In this document: piece by piece, positions 16,972-25,334 of the stretch
Position numbering within the stretch: position 1 is the first letter of the stretch
Layout of the letters: every line of letters begins with the position of its first letter
Assembly (NCBI GenBank): GCA_934725575.1
Contig: CAKVCK010000002.1
Span: forward strand, 1-64,000
Direction of reading: 5' to 3'
From: an uncultured Bacteroidales bacterium
GTDB lineage: Bacteria; Bacteroidota; Bacteroidia; Bacteroidales; UBA932
Length of the DNA stretch: 64,000 nt
Notes under the pieces: model-generated
Database searches by the model: none
Told to the model about the DNA's origin: nothing
Seen by the model: the letters and a program-made list of their open reading frames with translations, nothing else
Translations under genes and position numbers: made by a program

Positions 16972-18840
16972 CTATTTTGTCTCTTTGACGCAGCGCACCG
17001 GCAGACCGTTTGTGAATGGCATTCCGTCGTTGTTCTTCACGCTGGCGTTGTTGAAGTAGAATCTGAGACCCTTGCCGCCGACCGGGGCGTTGGTCCAGAC
17101 CGCTCCACGATATTCGAGATATTCCATAGCGTTGGAGGTTGTGCTGAGGTAGCCGGATGTGGCGAAGGTTGATTTTGACGAGCCGCTATCCGTGACGAAA
17201 TCGTACCCATAGTTGGCGTCGCAGAACGCTTTGTCTTTCTTCCAGTCCATACTGTAGCACATCGGATCGGCCACTCTGTAGCCTTCCGGGCAAGGATCGT
17301 AGATTGTCTTCGCTCCTTTCCCGCCGTTCTCGTTGCCTTCCGGGTTGCCCCACAGGCCTTCCGGCATCCCGGCCTTGTACCAAGAGGATGCGTCAAGCAG
17401 TCTGGTGTCCGGGTGTGACAAAGTGTATCCGACGGTTCCGGTCTCCTCGGTCGCGGCCGTGTTCGGCGTGAGTTCGACATCTGGATTCTTATATTTGTCG
17501 GCCGCTGTCGGTCTGGTCACCGGAACCGGCCTCGGGAACGGGTCCTTCCTTCCCCATTGGTAGAAACAGCCGTAGCTGTTCTGGTCCTTGAGTTTGGTGG
17601 AAAGAGCCCCAAGGTTCCTGTCCATCATCTTATACTCTCCGGCGACATCGTTCTTGTACGGGATGTCCTCGGACTCGCTTACCCAGATGTGATACGACCA
17701 AAGCACCTTGTCCGCCGCGTCGCAGATGGCGACAAGAGCGTTGCCGAAGGTCCCTTTGACCGGAACTCTCAGCTCGTTCCCGGAGATTGCAGGCGTTCCA
17801 ACGACCTCTCCGCCGCCGGAAGATATGGTGTGCTGCCAGATAACCTTAGCCTTTACGGCCGGGTTCTTGCCCTCGGCAGGAATGCCTGTGTGGGTCAAAT
17901 CGTCTGTGAATGAATAGTATGGCGTGATGTCAAGTGTGACTTCTCCCGCCGCTGCCGTCCTGGCGCAGTTCGCCTTGCCGTAATACACTGTGAGAAGCAA
18001 GGACTTCAGTGGGGAGACCACTCCTGGTTCGATGCTGATTTCCCCATCGGCGGATTTGGTGTAAACCATTCCGTCAGTGTCGGTGATTGTGAACGTGAAT
18101 CCTTTGGAGTACTTTCCGGCAGGAAGGAACGCGATGAAACCCTGTGACTGGTCGCGGTGACCTCCGGTGCCGATGGAGACCCCGTTCTCGAAGGTCAGGG
18201 TAACTGAACTCTGTCCTCCTGACAATGAATATGTCCCGTCGGAGAGATTCACTTTGCCTTTTCCTGTCAGGGACTCTCCTCCGTTGGCCTTGATCTCTAT
18301 CGACGTGATCATTATTCCGGCGTCCTGCCAGTCAGCGATCCTGAATTTCATTCCTCCGCAAAGATTGGAGAACACCAGTTTCTTTCCGTTGGAAGCCGCC
18401 ACCATCGGAACCTTTGTGATGTCGGCGGTCGGGTCAAGGGTTGATGAATATCCCTGTGTCGCGAGGCCTCCGAAATCAATGTCAATGCTCTCGCCGGACA
18501 ACTCTGCCCCGTTTGCGGCCGCAACAGGATAAACGGCGTACAGCTTTTCTCCTGTCACGGACTCTCCTTCCGGATTGAACGCCCCGGAGGTCTCCTGGTC
18601 TGATTCCGTGGAATATTTCAGGCCGAACGGGCAGGCCGCGCTGTAAACCATAATCTCGTCTCCCGAGTTCCACACCACGTTCTGTGACATATCTATGCTG
18701 GTCCTTGTCGCCGGAAGCACGGCCGTCAAGGTTCCATAGCCATATTCGTTGGCGGGCTTTTCCTGAAGCTCCCGGGAGCAGGCCAGCAGCGCCACGGCAG
18801 CCGCGGCGACAAATGAAAGATGATGAATATTTCTGTTCAT
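16972..18840 (-). CDS. Fimbrillin-like/FISUMP surface lipoprotein
   Basis: 622 residues from the ATG at 18840; in-frame codons upstream belong to the intergenic stretch. Lipobox ALLAC near residue 20 followed by SRELQEK. The N-terminal half (about 35-320) has the fimbrillin-family pattern: TRTSID early, WNSGDEIMVYS, LYAVYPV, then LFSNLCG-type strands and a GFIAFLPAGKY section. The C-terminal half carries the Fibrobacter major paralogous (FISUMP) signature: MMDRNLGALS, YGCFYQWGRKDPFP and YDPCPEGYRVA, ending in a CVKE motif. Position right after the SusC/D pair suits a surface glycan-binding protein, but binding is inferred from position only. Confidence 0.8.
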   Translation of the reverse strand: MNRNIHHLSFVAAAAVALLACSRELQEKPANEYGYGTLTAVLPATRTSIDMSQNVVWNSGDEIMVYSAACPFGLKYSTESDQETSGAFNPEGESVTGEKLYAVYPVAAANGAELSGESIDIDFGGLATQGYSSTLDPTADITKVPMVAASNGKKLVFSNLCGGMKFRIADWQDAGIMITSIEIKANGGESLTGKGKVNLSDGTYSLSGGQSSVTLTFENGVSIGTGGHRDQSQGFIAFLPAGKYSKGFTFTITDTDGMVYTKSADGEISIEPGVVSPLKSLLLTVYYGKANCARTAAAGEVTLDITPYYSFTDDLTHTGIPAEGKNPAVKAKVIWQHTISSGGGEVVGTPAISGNELRVPVKGTFGNALVAICDAADKVLWSYHIWVSESEDIPYKNDVAGEYKMMDRNLGALSTKLKDQNSYGCFYQWGRKDPFPRPVPVTRPTAADKYKNPDVELTPNTAATEETGTVGYTLSHPDTRLLDASSWYKAGMPEGLWGNPEGNENGGKGAKTIYDPCPEGYRVADPMCYSMDWKKDKAFCDANYGYDFVTDSGSSKSTFATSGYLSTTSNAMEYLEYRGAVWTNAPVGGKGLRFYFNNASVKNNDGMPFTNGLPVRCVKETK

Positions 18841-18862
18841 AATTATTCCTTGTTGATTGTTG

Positions 18863-20752
18863 TTACTTCCACGGGTCGGTCTCTTCACCCTCGTTCCATT
18901 TCGGACCGTCAGAATTGAACTCTCCCTGGCCCGGGTCAGGAACCGGAGCCGGCTCTGAGGCTGGTTTAAGCTCAATAGGAATCCACTTTGCGTAGTTCTT
19001 GGTGGTCAGGCCGAAGAACGTGTCCTCCCCGGCATCGTCCTTGACAACGGCGTTGAATAGAATCTTGTCGTTGACGACATTAAGGAACGAGCGTGGAATC
19101 GAGAATTCGATTGTCAGCCCATCGTCCTCGGACTCGGTGTCAAGCGTGCCGAGAATGCATCCCGCCACTTTCACGTTTGCGTCTGAGCACACGATCTTTC
19201 CGGAGTTGAACGAGAAGTCAAGCGTGACCGGAACGCCGGACCCGTTGCCGCTTTGAAGCATCACGGTGCAGCCGTCCTTTGAGGTGACGGAAGCGTCTTT
19301 GCGTTCGATCATTCCGTAAAAGTTGTCATTGTCATAGGAGAACCTGAAAACGGTTCCGGTCTTGCTTACGCTTCCGATGAACAATGCGTCATCCACGTCC
19401 TTCCAGTCTGTGCTGCTGCCGTCCACTGTCGGGGTGAACGCCGCTGCGTTGATCCTGTGGTTGAGGACGAACTTGGCGATGTTGATCCTTGACCTTGAGA
19501 CTTGCTGCCCGTCCACGGTCTCGGACCAGCAGGTAGGGAACACTCCGACGACAGTGTGGTCGTCGATGATCTCCAATGAACCCCAGAATCCCTTCTCGAA
19601 TGTCGGCATAGGACTGCCGAACTTGTCGGCCAAGGCGTTTCCGACCCTGATGTTGAACACCTTGCTGATTCCGCTAGAAAGCAAGGTCTCTCCCGAACGG
19701 AACTGCCTTAGGTAAGGCGCGGCCTCGTTGAGGTAGAGGTTTGACTTCCTGTCCGCCGGTCCCTCATCCTCTCCTGTGAGCGCTCCCGAGGCCCAGTTGT
19801 CGCTGCTGTAGGCCATCGAAAGATGGTACTTGTCCTCGGAAGTGCCTGTCCTGCCGAATCTTGACTCGAAGGCCACGGCGATCCTGTCCTTCCCGTTCAG
19901 CTGGATTGCGACCGGCATCTGGTCTGTGAATATGGTCTTCCCGGATCCGTCTGTGGCCACACCGGCTTTCTGGCGGATGATCTTGCCGACGGATGTCCAG
20001 GTCTTTCCGTTGTCGTTGGAACGAAGCAACGCTGTGCCTGAGTCTCCGGTGTTGGGATCCGAACTGGTGAAATAGACGTGGATCTCTCCGGTGGACAGCT
20101 GGAGGGCCGACGGCTCCCAGGTCGTTCCCCGGTAGATCACCTGTGGCTCGCTCCAGGTCCGACCGTTGTCGGAAGACCTGCGCATCATTATGCCGTTATT
20201 CAGGTTGTTGAGCCTGAATCCTTTGTTGAGCCTGAATGCGGCGAATGCAAGCACATCGCCGTTAGAAAGCACGATGGCGTCGGCCGAGGAGAACAGCACA
20301 CGGTCCTTGACCTGGCTCTCGTACTGGTTCATATCCGTTTTCGCGAACAGCTGTGAAGGGGCCTCCGTCCAAGAAGTTAGGTTCACGCTCCTTGCGAAAT
20401 ACACATCGTGGGCGGCGTTGTTCTGCTGGTAGATGAGAATGTACGACCCGTCCGCAAGTTTCTTGATCCTCGGGTACAGAGGGTAATCCGGTGTGACTTT
20501 CGGTTTCTCCAACGTCACGATGGAACTATAGTCCATCTCAAGGACGCTGCTCTGCCAGGAAGCGGCGTGCGAGTTGAGGTAGCCTTTGTCTTGGTTGAGG
20601 TCGTAAATGGAAGTGATCTCGCTGGTCACAGGCTTCTCGTCGTCCTTCCCACTGCCTGGACGAGGATTCGGATTGTCATCCGCTGAGGTGGCCGTGCAGG
20701 ACACGGCGGCGGCGAACATCAGCGCGCAAATAAATCTATATCTATTGTTCAT
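18863..20752 (-). CDS. Sialidase-fold (BNR repeat) lipoprotein with C-terminal CBM9-like domain
   Basis: 629 residues; lipobox AVSC near residue 19. The central part (about 85-430) is a six-bladed propeller with Asp-box motifs SSDNGRTW and SNDNGKTW, and the early strand YPRIKKLADGSYILIY. This is the clan shared by GH33 sialidases and GH93 exo-arabinanases. The sialidase FRIP arginine motif is not evident, so GH93-like or another retaining activity is as likely as sialidase. The C-terminal ~170 residues (DGSSTDWKDVDDALFIG onward) look like a CBM9/DOMON-type carbohydrate-binding sandwich. The final Pro/Glu-rich tail ends EETDPWK. Position in the PUL suggests a surface-exposed primary enzyme. 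Confidence 0.75.
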   Translation of the reverse strand: MNNRYRFICALMFAAAVSCTATSADDNPNPRPGSGKDDEKPVTSEITSIYDLNQDKGYLNSHAASWQSSVLEMDYSSIVTLEKPKVTPDYPLYPRIKKLADGSYILIYQQNNAAHDVYFARSVNLTSWTEAPSQLFAKTDMNQYESQVKDRVLFSSADAIVLSNGDVLAFAAFRLNKGFRLNNLNNGIMMRRSSDNGRTWSEPQVIYRGTTWEPSALQLSTGEIHVYFTSSDPNTGDSGTALLRSNDNGKTWTSVGKIIRQKAGVATDGSGKTIFTDQMPVAIQLNGKDRIAVAFESRFGRTGTSEDKYHLSMAYSSDNWASGALTGEDEGPADRKSNLYLNEAAPYLRQFRSGETLLSSGISKVFNIRVGNALADKFGSPMPTFEKGFWGSLEIIDDHTVVGVFPTCWSETVDGQQVSRSRINIAKFVLNHRINAAAFTPTVDGSSTDWKDVDDALFIGSVSKTGTVFRFSYDNDNFYGMIERKDASVTSKDGCTVMLQSGNGSGVPVTLDFSFNSGKIVCSDANVKVAGCILGTLDTESEDDGLTIEFSIPRSFLNVVNDKILFNAVVKDDAGEDTFFGLTTKNYAKWIPIELKPASEPAPVPDPGQGEFNSDGPKWNEGEETDPWK

Positions 20753-20775
20753 ATCCTTAAATATTCATTGTTTCA

Positions 20776-22248
20776 TCAATATCCTGGGTTCTGATCCTTT
20801 GTCGGGTCCATCGCCGTGTTGTAGTTGAACTCGTCTGTAGGGATAGGCCACCACCAGGCGGCGTCCTTGACATCAGAGACAGAGGCAACCTTGCCGGCCC
20901 TGACGGCATATTCGGCGAGCAGTCCGCAACGCTTCAGGTCGCAGTAACGCTTGGCCTCGAAGCAGGTCTCGTAGCCCCTTTCCTGAAGCAGCATATCCAT
21001 AAATCTATCGCTGTCAGGATAGTCAGACAGGCTCCGGTCGGTCGGCTGGGCCCTTTTCGGGTTCATTCCGTAGGCGCGGCGTCGCACCATATTCACATAT
21101 TCCATCGCTTCGGCGTTCGGCTTGCCGTCTCTTCTGCAGATCGCCTCGGCGCAGTAGAGGAGCACGTCGGCGTACCTGTAGACCGGCCAGTCGTTGGCGC
21201 AGGCGGAGGCGTTTTCGTGGTCGCGGTACTTCAGGCAGATCATTCCGGTCTTGGTCATCGCGTTGAGGGCACCGTTCCCGGTCTGTACCCACAGTGACCA
21301 CTGGTAGCGGAAGTCATTCTTGTCCCAGGCGGCCACGAACTTATTGTTCGCATAGTCCGAATATATTCCCACGGCTCCGGTTGGGTACACAGGATTCGGG
21401 TTGCAAAGGAACATCCACTGGAACTTGGCGGTCACATCCCTGTTGAACTTGATGTAGAAGACTTCCTCGGAGGTTCCGGTGGCTGACACTCCGTAAACTT
21501 TCGAGAAATCGTCGGCGGAGGAGAGTGTGACAAGGGAATATCTTCCCGAAGAAATCACCTCGCCGAACGCCTCGGCGGCGTCAGACCATCTCTCAAGGTA
21601 CATCAAAACCTCTCCTTTCAAGGTCAACGCTGAATATTTTGTCGGATGCCCGGCCGCCGACGCGCTTTCCGGAAGGTTTTGAGCGGCATAGGTCGCCTCG
21701 TCCACGACATATTGCCAGATGGTCTCGGCGGGAGTTCTCGGCTTGTTGAAATCCGACATATTGCTTTCGTCGAAGAACGGCACGGCTCCCTAGTACTTCA
21801 CGAGGAATGAATATGCGAACGCCCTCAGGTAGCGCGCCTCTCCGGTCAGATGCTTGTAGTCGGTCTGGCTGAGATCGGCGCCGTCAATCTGGGACATTAT
21901 CTCGTTGCTGAACCTGATGGCTCTGTAAAGCACCGCCCAGCTGTCTTTCACGAATGTCTGCCCGTTGGTGGTGAGGCCGGTCTCGTAGGAAGTGTTATAG
22001 TTGCCTCTTCCGTAGGCGTAGTCGGACAGGGCTTCAGGAAGCACGCTCAGGTAGCGGCCGAAGGCTGCGTCCCTCTCAAACTGTCCGTAGATTGAGTTGA
22101 TGACGCTCTGCACCTCTTCTGCGTCGCTCATATATGTCGTCGCATCGATCTTCTTCGGATGTTCGTCCAGAAACTTCCAGTCCTCGCAGGAAGTCATCGA
22201 GAGCACGGCCAGAACTGTGGCCAACATCTTTAATATATTGTTTCTCAT
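20776..22248 (-). pseudogene. susD: SusD/RagB family lipoprotein interrupted by one amber codon
   Basis: 491 codons in one frame, the normal SusD length, with a lipobox MTSC near residue 21, the SusD N-terminal helical region (FLDEHPKKIDATTY) and the C-terminal end (YRYADVLLYCAEA, then WWWPIPTDEFNYN). Codon 153, at 21790-21792, is TAG. The context is FLVKY-stop-GAVPFFDES, where family members have Trp (KYWGAVPFFDE), so TGG to TAG is the likely single change. Other genes here end in TAG, so the codon is not reassigned. This could be a true null mutation, a strain variant or a sequence error. SusD caps the SusC channel and binds glycan; without it the locus would be impaired. Confidence 0.85.
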
Positions 22249-22273
22249 CTTGATGTCTGATTATGGTTGTTGT

Positions 22274-25249
22274 CTAGAAAGTCAGTCTGCATCCCAATGT
22301 GAGTGTTCTGGCTATAGGGTAGCAGGAATCGTCCACACCCTGCGTGAGAGACGCGCCGCCACCCTTGGCGTTCACGTCCGGATTCCAGAGAGGGTAGGAA
22401 GTGAAGGTGACGAGGTTCTGTCCGCTGACATAGACCTTCGCCTTCTTCAGGAAACTTCCCTTGCAAGGGATGGCGTAGCTGAGTTCGACATTCTTCAGCC
22501 TGAGATATGTGGCATCGTACACAAACCTGTCTGACAGCTTGAGATTCAGGTTGGAGATGAGGTTCGGGTACTTTGCGTCGGTCCTGTCCGGAGTCCAGTG
22601 GTTGTAGTAGACGTCCTTCAACACATTGCCGTTGTTGGCATAGTCATAGGCGATGGTCGCCATTGTCAGGGAATAGAGGTCTCCGCCGAATGAACCTTGG
22701 AAGAAAGCGCTGAGCGTGAATCCTTTCCAGCTTACGGACGTGTTGAAGTTCAGAAGAAAGTCTGGATTAGGATCGCCGATTACCCTCTTGTCCTTCGTGG
22801 TGATGGATCCGTCCTCGTCCAAGTCTTTGTAGGTCAGCTGCCCCTTGTCATCGTAGCCGTCCTCGACATAGCCGTAGAAGAGGTACATCCGCTCGCCCTC
22901 CCTCATAACGTTGAGCTGGTCGCTGATGATGGTGTTGGAGATCTTGCTTCCGAAGATGTCCTTGCCGTCGGCAAGTTTCAGGATCTTGCTCCTGTTGAGG
23001 GAGAAATTGACCCCTAAGTCCCATTTTACGGACCTGTCGATGAGTCTTGCATCGGCCTGGAGCTCGACTCCGGAGTTCCGGATCGAGCCGATGTTCCGCA
23101 GGGCGGTCGTGTAGCCGCTTGAACGAGGCATCTCGACATCGTTGAGAAGATCGTAGGTCCTTTTGTGATAGTAGTCAGCGGTGATCCTCAGCCTGTCGTG
23201 GAAGACCGAGAGATCGAATCCGGTGTTGAGCTGGGCCGTTGTCTCCCACCTGAGGTCTCCGAGATAGGTGTCTTTGGGGGCGTAACCGACGGTGGTCTGC
23301 TTGTCAAACACCACATTGACGCTTTCCAGAGTGTTCTGTGTGGAGTACGGAGAGATGGCCGTGCTTCCGGTAACACCGTAGCCTACTCTGAACTTGAGTT
23401 CGGACAGCCAGTCCACGTTTCTCAGGAAGTCTTCCTGAGAGGCTCTCCAGGCGAAGGCGGCGGAAGGAAAGTAACCCCATTTGTTGCCTCTGCTGTAACG
23501 TGACGATCCGTCAGCGCGGAAGTTCACTGTCAGAAGATAACGGTTGTCGTAGTTGTAGTTCAGTCTGCCAAGGAACGAGAGCAGCTTCCAGTCGGAGTAG
23601 CCGGATGTAGGCAGTCCCTTTGTGTCAGCGGCATCGAGGTCGAAAGATTCCACTACATCACTGAGGAAGCCTCTCGCGGTGCCCGTCGATGTGCTCTTTG
23701 TGATGTCCTGCTCGTAGGTCACGCCACCCATCACGTTTAGGTTGTGCTTTCCGAAGGATTTGTCATAGGTGATGATTCCGTTTCCGGAGAGATCCATTGT
23801 GTCTCCGAAGGAGATGGACGCCTCTCCGACCGAGTTAGGGTATTTCTTGGTCTTAAAATAGTCTTTCCGGCTCAGTCCGTTGCGCACATTCCCGGTCAGT
23901 TGGATCGAGAGACCGCTGACCGGCCTGATGGTGATCCCGGCGTTGGCCACGATCCTGTTGGAGCGCCATCTGTTGCTCACCTCATAGAGGTAGGCCACCG
24001 GGTTCAGGCCTCCGGCCGGCTGGGAGACAAAGTCGTTCCACGTGCCGTCATCGTAATGCGGTGTGGCGAGAGGGGAGGTCTTGAACGAACTTACGATCGC
24101 TGATGTACCTCCTCCCTGCGAATTCATCTGGTCGTGAACTGTGTAGCTATAGATGATGTTCGCGTTTGCGGAGACGTACTTCGAGATGTTGTAGTTCAGT
24201 TTGGCGTTGATGGAAGCCCTCTGGTAGCCGCTTCGCTTCACGATACCGTCCTGCCTGAACCAGGACGCACCCACGATGGACTGCATCTTGTCGTTGCCGC
24301 CTGAAACGCTGACCGAATGGTCGGTGAGGAGGGCTGGACGGGTAATCTCGTCCTGCCAGTTCGTGCTCCACTGGTTGGCCGCTATCTGCTCCGGAGTGAA
24401 CACGGCAGGATTGCCCTGGATGGCTGCCTTGTCGTTCAGATAGTGCATATACTCGTCTCCGCTGAGCATCTCTAGGGTCTTGGTCAGGGTCTGCACGCCG
24501 GCGCTGCCGTTGTACTCGACGTGAAGGTCACCTTGCTTGGCTCGTTTGGTCGTGACGATGACGACTCCGTTGGCTCCTCTGGAACCGTAGATGGCGGTCG
24601 CGGAGGCGTCCTTCAGGATTTCCACAGACTCGATGTCCGATGTGTTGATCATATTGATGTCGCCGGGAAATCCATCGATGATCCACAGCGGGTCGTTGCT
24701 TCCTTTGATGGAATTGGCTCCTCGGATCCTGACCTGCATCCCAGCTCCCGGCTGTCCGTTGAGTTGGGAGATCTCCACTCCGGCGACCCTGCCCTGAAGG
24801 GCGTTGGCCACGGAGAGGGTGGAATATTCATTGATGACATCGCCCTTGACCTGCGCTATGGCTCCGGAGAGGTCTTTCTTCCTCTGAGTGCCGTAGCCGA
24901 CCACAACGGTCTCATCAAGGAGCTGGGATGAGCTTTTCATCCGGACAGTGATGTCGGATTTTCCGTTCCAGATGACCTCAGCGTCGTCGTAGCCGAGGCA
25001 AGATATGACCAGCACGGCCTTGTCCGGCACCGATGAGATAGTGCAGACACCGTTGTTGTCCACCGCTTGTCCGTTGGTCGTGCCTTTGACCAGGACAGCT
25101 GCTCCGGGAAGAGGACCGAGCTCATCCACGACTTTCACACGGCAGGTTCCTCTGCCTTGTCCGTGCGCCGTGAATTGAAATGAAAACAGTCCAAGCGCAA
25201 GAGCGGTCAAGCCCAGCGCCCGGCTGAATTTTCCAAAGATTCTAAGCAT
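22274..25249 (-). CDS. susC: SusC/RagA family TonB-dependent transporter
   Basis: 991 residues. Signal peptide (about 1-30, ending AHGQ), carboxypeptidase-D-like N-terminal extension (about 36-110: PLPGAAVLVKGTTNG), TonB box/plug start DETVVVGYGTQRKKDLSGA near 115, plug motifs GRVAGVEI, RIRGANSIKG and DPLWIIDGFPGD, then ATAIYGSRGANGVVIVTTK. A 22-strand barrel follows, ending in LTF. It imports oligosaccharides across the outer membrane using TonB energy, in complex with the downstream SusD, whose gene begins 26 bp after. It has no obvious STN domain, so it is regulated by the adjacent hybrid two-component protein rather than by an anti-sigma factor. Promoter at 25285-25292. Confidence 0.96.
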   Translation of the reverse strand: MLRIFGKFSRALGLTALALGLFSFQFTAHGQGRGTCRVKVVDELGPLPGAAVLVKGTTNGQAVDNNGVCTISSVPDKAVLVISCLGYDDAEVIWNGKSDITVRMKSSSQLLDETVVVGYGTQRKKDLSGAIAQVKGDVINEYSTLSVANALQGRVAGVEISQLNGQPGAGMQVRIRGANSIKGSNDPLWIIDGFPGDINMINTSDIESVEILKDASATAIYGSRGANGVVIVTTKRAKQGDLHVEYNGSAGVQTLTKTLEMLSGDEYMHYLNDKAAIQGNPAVFTPEQIAANQWSTNWQDEITRPALLTDHSVSVSGGNDKMQSIVGASWFRQDGIVKRSGYQRASINAKLNYNISKYVSANANIIYSYTVHDQMNSQGGGTSAIVSSFKTSPLATPHYDDGTWNDFVSQPAGGLNPVAYLYEVSNRWRSNRIVANAGITIRPVSGLSIQLTGNVRNGLSRKDYFKTKKYPNSVGEASISFGDTMDLSGNGIITYDKSFGKHNLNVMGGVTYEQDITKSTSTGTARGFLSDVVESFDLDAADTKGLPTSGYSDWKLLSFLGRLNYNYDNRYLLTVNFRADGSSRYSRGNKWGYFPSAAFAWRASQEDFLRNVDWLSELKFRVGYGVTGSTAISPYSTQNTLESVNVVFDKQTTVGYAPKDTYLGDLRWETTAQLNTGFDLSVFHDRLRITADYYHKRTYDLLNDVEMPRSSGYTTALRNIGSIRNSGVELQADARLIDRSVKWDLGVNFSLNRSKILKLADGKDIFGSKISNTIISDQLNVMREGERMYLFYGYVEDGYDDKGQLTYKDLDEDGSITTKDKRVIGDPNPDFLLNFNTSVSWKGFTLSAFFQGSFGGDLYSLTMATIAYDYANNGNVLKDVYYNHWTPDRTDAKYPNLISNLNLKLSDRFVYDATYLRLKNVELSYAIPCKGSFLKKAKVYVSGQNLVTFTSYPLWNPDVNAKGGGASLTQGVDDSCYPIARTLTLGCRLTF

Positions 25250-25284
25250 AATCTGATATTTTAGTGTGTACTAATTTGGTGACC

Positions 25285-25292
25285 CAAATGTA
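25285..25292 (-). promoter_or_regulatory. Promoter -7 element TACATTTG of the PUL operon
   Basis: Exact TAnnTTTG match on the minus strand, 36 bp before the susC start. The 85-bp gap to the regulator gene should also hold the hybrid regulator's binding site; no clear inverted repeat was picked out by eye. Confidence 0.6.
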
Positions 25293-25334
25293 GCCTATAA
25301 TATTCAGATGTGCGGAAATGGCGGGAATCTCTGG

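Noticed and set aside
13813..17172. Long plus-strand open frames (255 and 467 codons) opposite the DUF5107-TPR gene
   Set aside because: They are antisense to a protein with clear domains; long antisense frames are expected at this GC content.
20776..22248. Stop-codon reassignment (TAG as amino acid)
   Set aside because: Several genes here end in TAG with normal family C-termini (gltX, HIT gene, SNF2 gene), so the amber in susD is a mutation or error, not recoding.
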